Origin: Candidatus Thorarchaeota archaeon
Lineage (GTDB): Archaea; Asgardarchaeota; Thorarchaeia; Thorarchaeales; Thorarchaeaceae
Length of the DNA stretch: 5,611 nucleotides
Reading direction: 5' to 3'
Assembly (NCBI GenBank): GCA_020355105.1
Contig: CP070658.1
Span: 1,165,311 to 1,170,921, forward strand
Shown: one piece after another, positions 1-4,906 of the stretch
How positions within the stretch are numbered: the first letter of the stretch is position 1
Layout of the letters: each line of letters begins with the position of its first letter
Position numbers and translations under genes: made by a program
The notes under the pieces: generated by a model
Database searches by the model: none
Told to the model about the DNA's origin: nothing
Seen by the model: the letters and a program-made list of their open reading frames with translations, nothing else

Positions 1-14
1 AGTGTGGTGAGCGT

Positions 15-338
15 TTGTCGGGGTGTCCTCTCGGTATCATTGCAGTTGTCATTATGGTCACGATGTTTCTGAAGTGGCCTGAATATGGTAGGGGGATTTG
101 GTACTGTCTGACGCGCTACTCGACACTACAACCCTGTGATATTGAATTCCATGAGAAGGCACGTGCCACCTTCACAAGTATTCTGATGCGAGTACATATC
201 CGACTGGGAAGGGCGGCGTACAGGTACTTTGAGGTGATTTCGATTGGTTCGGTGATACTCTTCCTCTACTTCCTCTTCATTCTGGCACTCTGGCTGTTCG
301 ACTGTGTACATCTCTTGACGGCCCTACTGCTGGGATGA
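15..338 (+). CDS. Small predicted membrane protein, function unknown
   Basis: I do not recognise this 107-aa protein. Two hydrophobic segments are visible: a short one at about residues 7-19 and a long one at about 73-106. Between them lies a basic, aromatic-rich stretch (about 20-70) with an amphipathic part rich in Arg, so a two-helix membrane protein is likely. The start is uncertain because the frame is open to the left edge of the window. The TTG at 15 has a GGTGA at 6-10, four bases upstream, which is close to the spacing seen at the MoaD-like gene, so a complete gene starting here is reasonable. An ATG at 54 lacks such a site and would cut the first helix. It could also be the C-terminal end of a longer membrane protein. 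Codon choice looks like that of its neighbours. A possible hairpin sits over the stop codon. Confidence 0.5.
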   Translation: MSGCPLGIIAVVIMVTMFLKWPEYGRGIWYCLTRYSTLQPCDIEFHEKARATFTSILMRVHIRLGRAAYRYFEVISIGSVILFLYFLFILALWLFDCVHLLTALLLG

Positions 339-366
339 GCCCTTTAGCATCCTTGGTGCTCAGCAG
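327..366 (+). terminator. Imperfect hairpin over the stop of the first gene
   Basis: CTGCTG (327-332) can pair with CAGCAG (361-366). Inside it, GGATG (333-337) can pair with CATCC (348-352), leaving about 8 unpaired bases on the 3' side. The structure covers the TGA stop at 336-338 and could help end transcription or protect the 3' end. No T-run follows it, and archaeal terminators are mainly T-rich, so this is a weak call. Confidence 0.2.
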
Positions 367-387
367 CAATCTCACCCTCATGCTACA

Positions 388-395
388 CCTTATAC
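388..395 (+). promoter_or_regulatory. TATA-like box CCTTATAC upstream of the MoaD-like gene
   Basis: CCTTATAC lies in the 131-base gap before the MoaD-like gene. If it is an archaeal TATA box, transcription would start around 415-420 and leave a leader of roughly 50 bases. Similar CCTTAAA motifs occur at 3096 and 4862. There is no classic purine-rich BRE in front of it. The rest of the gap (339-469) shows nothing else I can support. Confidence 0.3.
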
Positions 396-458
396 GTCAC
401 TTCTTCCAGTACTCATAAGGCGAGTTCTGCATCACCTTCTGCAGAGAAGCCGATTGCC

Positions 459-465
459 AGGTGAT
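459..465 (+). promoter_or_regulatory. Ribosome binding site that decides the MoaD-like start
   Basis: AGGTGAT ends four bases before the ATG at 470. The in-frame GTG at 461 is itself part of this site, so it cannot sensibly be the start codon. The start is therefore the ATG at 470. Confidence 0.7.
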
Positions 466-469
466 ACTC

Positions 470-712
470 ATGAGAGTCAGAGTCAAGCTATATGCGACTC
501 TTCAGAAGTATGCTCCTCCAAGTACCGAAGTCGGTGAGCCATTCCACATTGAGTTGAATGGAAGCACCATTCTTGACCTAGTGGAACAACTTGGCATTGA
601 GAGAGAGCTGGCTCACATTGTTATGGTGAATGGCGCCCAAGTGGAAGACATGTCCCAGAAGCTCGAGTCTGATGCTCTGGTTGTGATTTTTCCTCCAATA
701 GGTGGCGGCTAA
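470..712 (+). CDS. MoaD/ThiS/SAMP-like ubiquitin-fold sulfur carrier
   Basis: This 80-aa protein has the size and layout of the MoaD/ThiS beta-grasp family. It opens with a basic strand (MRVRVKLYATL), has a central helix after the ILDLVEQLGI stretch, a VNG turn and the late strand VVIFPPIGGG. In this family the C-terminal Gly-Gly is adenylated by an E1-like enzyme (MoeB/ThiF/UbaA). It is then either thiocarboxylated to donate sulfur (molybdopterin, thiamin, tRNA thiolation) or joined to lysines as a SAMP-type modifier. The protein ends exactly at the glycines, so no processing is needed. The FPPIGGG end is more like MoaD than ThiS. No MoaE, E1 or other cofactor gene is in the window, so the pathway cannot be assigned. 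The ATPase gene follows 78 bases later on the same strand. The fold is fairly certain; the role is open. Confidence 0.88.
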   Translation: MRVRVKLYATLQKYAPPSTEVGEPFHIELNGSTILDLVEQLGIERELAHIVMVNGAQVEDMSQKLESDALVVIFPPIGGG

Positions 713-740
713 TCGACACCGGAGGACTGTCTGCAACAGA

Positions 741-748
741 TTCATATC
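741..748 (+). promoter_or_regulatory. Possible TATA-like box before the ATPase gene
   Basis: TTCATATC lies about 45 bases before the ATG at 791, a distance like that of the other proposed boxes here. The 78-base gap could equally be read through from the MoaD-like gene, so this is a weak call. Confidence 0.2.
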
Positions 749-775
749 AAATGCCACCCATTGACTCCTAAGGTT

Positions 776-782
776 AGGAGAG
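776..782 (+). promoter_or_regulatory. Ribosome binding site deciding the ATPase start
   Basis: AGGAGAG ends eight bases before the ATG at 791. An in-frame TTG at 761 would add ten residues but would place this site inside the coding region and has no good site of its own, so 791 is preferred. Confidence 0.6.
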
Positions 783-790
783 TCGAAAAG

Positions 791-2407
791 ATGACGCCAC
801 CTTCAGAATCGCCTCCCGATGTTGCTGACTTTGATGAGACAATGTACCTAGACATACTAAGAGAGGACCCACCTCTGAAGAGGTACGTTTCAAGGGGCGA
901 CACCCGAGATTCAGTTGATATACCAGGCCCTCATGAAGAAGTCGACCGTGCAGTCTTTAGAGCCGTCCGGTTCACGATGCAGGACGGGACGCCCAGATTC
1001 CAGCCAGTCTTGGGTAGCGCGGGGATGGGCAAGACTCACCTGTTCTGGGTACTCAAGGACCGAGAGGACTATTTCAAGAAGGGAAGGTTCATCGCAGTAT
1101 ACGTTCCCTCTCCTCCCGCACCAGTTCGCATACCCCTACACTTCCATGCGTGCTTGGTCGATGAAACGGGAGAGAAGATCTTTGACGAAGCAGTTGACAT
1201 GCTGATGAAGAAGATTGGAGGGCTGGGTGGAGTTTCTCATGAGATCTATGACTATTCTTACGCTCAAGAGCGCCTTCTGGTCGATTATCCTGGTATCTCG
1301 TCAGATGTGGTGAGAGTCCTGCTCCGGTATCGACTTGACCCAGCCAACAAGGACCTGTCCAGACGGTGGCTACTCGGTGATGCTTTAAGTGACCATGAAA
1401 CGGAGCGACTAGGCGTACGGACCATCCTTGAGGATGACGATGTCACTTTGGCCACGCTTAGACTACTGGCTGAGGGGTCCACAAGTCCAATACTCCTTTT
1501 CATAGATGAGATGGAGGGTCCATATAACGCGCATGGCGAAGACGGTGAACGTCGATTCTTTGAGGTCCTCAAGCGACTATACAATGAGTGCAGGAATATT
1601 GTGCTAGTGGCTTCAAGCCTCACTGAGATATGGGATAGAATCTATGCACTTGCTGATGGACCCACCAAGTCCAGAATGGAGCGGCCAGTTCATTTGCAGC
1701 TATTTACTAGAGAGGATGTCGCCGAGTTTATTCAGGTAACCATGAAGGAGTTTTGGAACGCTCAAAACATCGAGGCACCGCCGAATCCGGTCTTCCCGTT
1801 TTCTCAGCAGGACATTGATGAAATCTACGGGAAATCGAATGGAAATCCACGAGAAGCAATACGTCATTCAATATCAAGGCAAGACTCCATCTTGTTTGAG
1901 AAGCCAGAGAAACCGGTTGAGGAACAACCGGACTACGTGGTCAAGCTGACTCCGACTGTCCTAATTGGGGCTCTAATCAAAGCACTTCAGATTAGTGCAG
2001 AGACATGCGATGCAGAAGTCAAGTTGGACATCAAGGCAACCGAGAAGACCAAGGAGTCGACAGCCATTGTAGTACTGCGGAAGGGCAAGAAGAAGAAGAA
2101 GATCGCATTGGATGTGCCGAATGTCAAGGATTGGGATAGAAGCGGCGGCATTGCTGCATTCTACTCAGCACAGAGACTCAAGCAAATCCTTGATGCAGAA
2201 GAGGCCGACATTGCCATGATTGCAGTTCCCAAGAAGACTTCTGGTGCGAAGTTCAAAGCTATAGACATGGAACTGGGCCCCAAGCTGGTTGATGTCGAGC
2301 TGAACGAGAAATCGGGAGTGGCCTTGGTGGAGAACACTCAGAGAGGAAAACTGGCAAAGTTTCAATCCAAGGTGTTCGAGGACATGATTGACTGGCTATC
2401 TGGTTAG
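791..2407 (+). CDS. AAA+ ATPase with an unassigned alpha/beta C-terminal domain
   Basis: This 538-aa protein is a P-loop ATPase. Walker A is GSAGMGKT (75-82, K81/T82). Walker B is PILLFIDE (233-240, D239/E240). A sensor-1-like strand NIVLVASS is at 269-276, candidate finger arginines R295/R298 are followed by a lid beginning QLFTREDV, and a sensor-2 motif GNPREAIRH lies at 351-359 (R354). This order fits the ORC/Cdc6-STAND side of AAA+ proteins (AAA_16-like), and the Walker A surroundings recall BREX/DUF499-type ATPases; I cannot place it more precisely. Insert-like sequence fills 120-215. After an acidic, Pro-rich linker (368-382) comes a separate domain (about 385-538) with an apparent helix-strand-strand-strand-helix-strand order and a lysine tract at 433-437. 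No transmembrane segment or signal peptide is visible. It follows the MoaD-like gene and converges with the signal peptidase gene. The ATPase call is firm; substrate and process are unknown. Confidence 0.85.
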   Translation: MTPPSESPPDVADFDETMYLDILREDPPLKRYVSRGDTRDSVDIPGPHEEVDRAVFRAVRFTMQDGTPRFQPVLGSAGMGKTHLFWVLKDREDYFKKGRFIAVYVPSPPAPVRIPLHFHACLVDETGEKIFDEAVDMLMKKIGGLGGVSHEIYDYSYAQERLLVDYPGISSDVVRVLLRYRLDPANKDLSRRWLLGDALSDHETERLGVRTILEDDDVTLATLRLLAEGSTSPILLFIDEMEGPYNAHGEDGERRFFEVLKRLYNECRNIVLVASSLTEIWDRIYALADGPTKSRMERPVHLQLFTREDVAEFIQVTMKEFWNAQNIEAPPNPVFPFSQQDIDEIYGKSNGNPREAIRHSISRQDSILFEKPEKPVEEQPDYVVKLTPTVLIGALIKALQISAETCDAEVKLDIKATEKTKESTAIVVLRKGKKKKKIALDVPNVKDWDRSGGIAAFYSAQRLKQILDAEEADIAMIAVPKKTSGAKFKAIDMELGPKLVDVELNEKSGVALVENTQRGKLAKFQSKVFEDMIDWLSG

Positions 2408-2419
2408 CCCTAAGTATTT

Positions 2420-2436
2420 GACGAAACCAACTCGTC
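2420..2436. terminator. Small hairpin in the convergent gap
   Basis: GACGA (2420-2424) and TCGTC (2432-2436) form a 5-bp stem with a 7-base loop. It lies in the 38-base gap between the ends of the ATPase and signal peptidase genes, where a two-way terminator would sit. There is no T-run on either strand, so the call is weak. Confidence 0.2.
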
Positions 2437-2445
2437 GGACATCAA

Positions 2446-3021
2446 CTACCCTTCGACTGGAGGCATTCCGGCTTTCTGTTGTTCTACCTCATCCTCGCCT
2501 CTTCCCTTGCACGCCAACTCAGGCAAGATGATTATGGCAATGAAGACTAGAGCTATGAAAAGGTAACCTGGTGGAGATCGCAGAAACAGGCTGACATGAC
2601 CAAGGTTCGGAATCCTGTAGACGACCACTCCAACTATCTCATCAATTGTCCGGTTTCCAATGTCATTGGCATGATTGGCGTCCCCGCGGGTGAAGAAGTA
2701 GTATGTTCCAGTAACCACCTGAATCTCAACGACCCGGTGTACGATGGGTGCATCCGTATACCAATCGTCCACATAGACAATGATGTCGCCCACACTGATA
2801 TCCTCCACAGCTCTGCCCTGCAGGACCAGCAGGTCTCCGGGGTAGAGTGCAGGAATCATTGACTCAGAAGTGACTACAACCAGGGGGGATGAGGTCCTCA
2901 TACCAAGCATGAAGAGCCCATAGCCACCCATTGTAGCAACAACTACTATCACCAATACAGCAACTGTCTTCACTGTTTCAGAGCGTTCGCTCCATTTGAT
3001 GACTCGGCGGGCTCTTTCCAT
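2446..3021 (-). CDS. Signal peptidase I, archaeal Sec11-like Ser/His/Asp type
   Basis: This 191-aa membrane protease would remove signal peptides from proteins exported through Sec, with its active site on the outer face of the membrane. An N-terminal helix spans about 18-40. The nucleophile box TSESMIPAL (51-59) has S54 as the catalytic serine, followed by YPGDLLVL. The box IVHR (93-96) carries H95 where bacterial enzymes have lysine. The box TRGDANHAND (111-120) supplies D114 and D120. This Ser/His/Asp set marks the archaeal/ER (Sec11, SipW-like) class. A second hydrophobic helix at about 152-167 is followed by a short charged tail, giving an N- and C-anchored enzyme. The start is the ATG at 3021, with AAGGAT eight to nine bases upstream. 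It converges with the ATPase gene and diverges from the Fe-S gene, with its likely TATA box at the very edge of that gene. Confidence 0.93.
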   Translation of the reverse strand: MERARRVIKWSERSETVKTVAVLVIVVVATMGGYGLFMLGMRTSSPLVVVTSESMIPALYPGDLLVLQGRAVEDISVGDIIVYVDDWYTDAPIVHRVVEIQVVTGTYYFFTRGDANHANDIGNRTIDEIVGVVVYRIPNLGHVSLFLRSPPGYLFIALVFIAIIILPELACKGRGEDEVEQQKAGMPPVEG

Positions 3022-3030
3022 AGCTAGTTC

Positions 3031-3036
3031 ATCCTT
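3031..3036 (-). promoter_or_regulatory. Ribosome binding site of the signal peptidase gene
   Basis: Read on the minus strand, AAGGAT lies nine bases before the ATG at 3021. It supports that start and matches the short-leader layout proposed for this gene. Confidence 0.45.
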
Positions 3037-3058
3037 ACCACGCGGGCATCTAGCATCC

Positions 3059-3066
3059 CAATAAAA
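3059..3066 (-). promoter_or_regulatory. TATA box for the signal peptidase gene
   Basis: TTTTATTG on the minus strand is the best TATA-like element in the 45-base divergent gap. Transcription would start near 3036, giving a leader of about 15 bases. It touches the earliest possible start codon (GTG 3067) of the opposite gene, which bears on where that gene really begins. Confidence 0.4.
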
Positions 3067-3069
3067 GTG

Positions 3070-4284
3070 ATGTCATTAGGTAGCCCTGAACGTAACCTTA
3101 AACTGAACCCTAATGGGAGAATCTACGAGGCCAAATCTGTGAGTAGCCTGTGGGTCAAGACATGGAAAACCACTCCCCGAATTGACTGTGGACTTTGCGG
3201 CTCTGCCAATTGCAGTGGCTTTGCCAGAGCACTAGTAGTGGGTGATTTGGATCTGGCTGCCTGCCCTCTCCTTAAGCTACCGAAGTACTCAGAACTCATA
3301 GAAGAGCTCGAAGCTCTGAGGAAGAGGAGTCCCACTCTGGTGGCCAAACCCGCGGCGAAGCTTCCTGAGGGAGGTGTCCTCTTCACGCGCCCCTGCCAAG
3401 ATACCGATGAGAAAGTCATGGCAGAGCTTCGTGTTTTCAATGGAGTTCCCGAAGGGATACCGCTGAGATTTGGTGTGTTCGACCCCAAGTTGCTGTGCGA
3501 TTTGATGGATTGCGTGGCTTCAGGGTTCGAGCTTGTCCGCTGCAGTCGTGACCTAGGATATGGAAGGGCAGAGATCAACGATATGAGCATCACGTTCATG
3601 CAGGATGGGCGTATCAACATGCGAAGAGTGAGCGACAAGAAGGAGGTCCTAGACCTGTTCAACCGGCTTGAACAATCTCTCCTTGGAGCTGCAATCTGCA
3701 ATTGCTGCGGCAACGACCTGTTGTCGGTACTGTCCGGCATTGGTGAGATGCCTAAGAACCAACATCCAGTGCTCTCCGCAGGGAGTAGCACAAGTCTGGA
3801 TCTCTCAGTTGTTGAGAGCCCGCCCAGCATGGATGACTATGCTTCCGCCTTTGGCAGTGAGGGGTTCTCTATTTGTGAATCGGTGAAGAGAGCCACTGCC
3901 TTCCTTCGAGATAGTCTGGCTCCGAGAAGGGGACACAATTCCGATACGGCAAAGCCCCCTCCCGACCTTGGCCTCTCCTTCTGCAATGCCGTTGAATTGG
4001 CTGCAGAAAGCAAAGACAATCGTACTCTAACTATGGCCCTAATGACTCTGGGACTGCTGCGTGCTGTTGAGAACGGGATCCAGGGAATCTTAGAATTCAG
4101 GAGTACTATTGACCAGAGTCCAGAGCATGATCCAAGTGCACTTGCCGAGCTTATGACCTCCACCAGAGATGGAAGACTGGAATGTAGTGGAAGATTGCCG
4201 GGGCCTCTTGTTGAGTTGGTTGCACATCTATCGCGGGTAAACCAGGCAATACGACTTCTGAGTGATTGGGGATGGTTGACCTAA
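3070..4284 (+). CDS. Cys-rich Fe-S protein with a CdhE/AcsC-type Fe-S domain
   Basis: This protein of about 404 aa starts with an Fe-S domain of the PF04060 type: C40-x2-C43-x4-C48-x16-C65, with the typical GFAR/ALVVGD spacing. That domain binds a 4Fe-4S cluster in the corrinoid protein of CO dehydrogenase/acetyl-CoA synthase and in redox proteins such as RnfB. A conserved-looking middle domain (about 105-225) holds C109, C143, C148, C158, the stretch LGYGRAEI (162-169), a strand-turn GRINMRRVSDK (180-190) and CNCCGND (210-216). A low-complexity Ser/Pro linker follows (about 228-300) and then a helical tail (300-404). No membrane segment is visible. I cannot name the middle domain or the tail. 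No ribosome site precedes ATG 3070 or GTG 3067. GTG 3139 has GAGG eight bases upstream and a TATA-like box, and would give 381 aa that keep every cluster cysteine except none lost. Confidence 0.8.
   Translation: MSLGSPERNLKLNPNGRIYEAKSVSSLWVKTWKTTPRIDCGLCGSANCSGFARALVVGDLDLAACPLLKLPKYSELIEELEALRKRSPTLVAKPAAKLPEGGVLFTRPCQDTDEKVMAELRVFNGVPEGIPLRFGVFDPKLLCDLMDCVASGFELVRCSRDLGYGRAEINDMSITFMQDGRINMRRVSDKKEVLDLFNRLEQSLLGAAICNCCGNDLLSVLSGIGEMPKNQHPVLSAGSSTSLDLSVVESPPSMDDYASAFGSEGFSICESVKRATAFLRDSLAPRRGHNSDTAKPPPDLGLSFCNAVELAAESKDNRTLTMALMTLGLLRAVENGIQGILEFRSTIDQSPEHDPSALAELMTSTRDGRLECSGRLPGPLVELVAHLSRVNQAIRLLSDWGWLT
3096..3103 (+). promoter_or_regulatory. TATA-like CCTTAAAC supporting a later Fe-S gene start
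   Basis: CCTTAAAC lies 43 bases before the GTG at 3139. Transcription would begin near 3126, just ahead of GAGG (3127-3130). The layout closely copies that of the metallo-hydrolase gene, where CCTTAAAA lies 45 bases before the ATG. If real, the Fe-S gene starts at 3139 and this box is not coding. Confidence 0.3.
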
Positions 4285-4305
4285 AGAGCGACCCCGGAGC
4301 GCATT

Positions 4306-4758
4306 CTAGTGAGTCCATCTCTTGGATGCTTTGTCAATTATCCTTTGAACTCTTGGATGATCAGAGGCGCTTATACTCCACTGTTTCGCCCACTCACCAT
4401 CTGTATCTCTGATTATCGTATCTTGAAAGATTCTCATGTTCTGTTCGTTGAGTCGCACACATTTCATTGCCTGATCATCGTCACACTTCACATCCGGACA
4501 TTCAGCTGATGTAACGACATACCAGAGGCTGTCACCCAATTTCGCTGCAACAATGACTGCGGGACAGATGTCTATCTTCTCGCGAAACACAATCTGTTCT
4601 CCCTCTTCCAATTCCGCCTTTGGGGAGACTCTTTCCCCGTGGACACCATACCACTCCTCAGCGGGATCAAAGATTACTCTTTCAGCGGCCTTCTTGATGG
4701 CGGCGAGGTCTGCATTGACGACAATTCCGTCTCCGCTCAACTGTGATTCTCCTGTCAT
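4306..4758 (-). CDS. Orphan 150-aa soluble protein, function unknown
   Basis: I do not recognise this protein. It is 150 aa, acidic, and has no signal peptide or membrane segment. Visible parts are an N-terminal helix (about 16-28, DLAAIKKAAERVIF), strands at about 54-72 and 76-84 (QIVFREKIDICPAVIVAAK, SLWYVVTSA), then a Cys-bearing loop CPDVKC (87-92) with C100. It ends in a helix (134-148) preceded by a Trp pair region (EWAKQW, 122-127). C65, C87, C92 and C100 could bind metal, but the spacing matches no motif I know. The ATG at 4758 has GGAG eight bases upstream, and an upstream in-frame TAG leaves no earlier start. It converges with the Fe-S gene (21-base gap) and diverges from the metallo-hydrolase gene. 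The start, stop and codon use make it a believable gene. Confidence 0.7.
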   Translation of the reverse strand: MTGESQLSGDGIVVNADLAAIKKAAERVIFDPAEEWYGVHGERVSPKAELEEGEQIVFREKIDICPAVIVAAKLGDSLWYVVTSAECPDVKCDDDQAMKCVRLNEQNMRIFQDTIIRDTDGEWAKQWSISASDHPRVQRIIDKASKRWTH

Positions 4759-4766
4759 TGTCAGGT

Positions 4767-4770
4767 CTCC
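4767..4770 (-). promoter_or_regulatory. Ribosome binding site of the orphan gene
   Basis: GGAG on the minus strand lies eight bases before the ATG at 4758 and supports that start. A longer GAGGAGG at 4780-4786 is too far upstream (21 bases) to serve it. Confidence 0.5.
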
Positions 4771-4802
4771 GTTGGGTTTCCTCCTCAGTGGAGTCTATGC
4801 AC

Positions 4803-4810
4803 ACTTTATG
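4803..4810 (-). promoter_or_regulatory. TATA-like box for the orphan gene
   Basis: CATAAAGT on the minus strand begins about 50 bases before the ATG at 4758, giving a predicted transcription start near 4782 and a short leader that contains the GGAG. Confidence 0.3.
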
Positions 4811-4861
4811 TCTTGCTGAGTGGACATATCTTCCACCTTCAATTCAATTCTTCACCTGACA

Positions 4862-4870
4862 CCTTAAAAG
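4862..4870 (+). promoter_or_regulatory. TATA box for the metallo-hydrolase gene
   Basis: CCTTAAAAG begins 45 bases before the ATG at 4907, in the 148-base divergent gap. Transcription would start around 4890-4895, leaving a very short leader. This is the cleanest TATA-like element on the plus strand in the window. Confidence 0.4.
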
Positions 4871-4906
4871 AGGATGCGATAAGACCGGAGTTGCTTGGTG
4901 CCAGAA

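Noticed and set aside
126..311. 61-codon minus-strand frame opposite the small membrane protein
   Set aside because: The plus-strand frame encodes clear hydrophobic helices with a start signal; the minus-strand product is featureless.
721..725. GGAGG ribosome-site-like sequence after the MoaD-like gene
   Set aside because: No ATG, GTG or TTG lies at a usable distance; the ATG at 751 opens only a six-codon frame.
1285..1623. 112-codon minus-strand frame inside the ATPase gene
   Set aside because: Its Ser/Arg-rich composition and position opposite the Walker B region mark it as a shadow frame.
2041..2160. Active PD-(D/E)xK nuclease site in the ATPase C-terminal domain
   Set aside because: The expected Asp and Glu-x-Lys residues are not in place, so only a possible degenerate resemblance is reported.
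791..2407. Assignment of the ATPase as a BREX or other phage-defence component
   Set aside because: The Walker A context is similar, but no other defence gene (methylase, PglZ, nuclease, helicase) is in the window.
3123..3830. Long 235-codon open frame on the minus strand
   Set aside because: It lies opposite the Fe-S gene, is Ser/Arg/Pro/Leu-rich as expected of an antisense shadow, and shows no domain.
4780..4786. GAGGAGG on the minus strand upstream of the orphan gene
   Set aside because: It lies 21 bases from the ATG at 4758 with no start codon between, and the closer GGAG at 4767-4770 explains the start better.
4553..4819. Plus-strand 88-codon frame opposite the orphan gene
   Set aside because: The minus-strand gene has a ribosome site, a TATA-like box and more natural composition; this frame has none of these.
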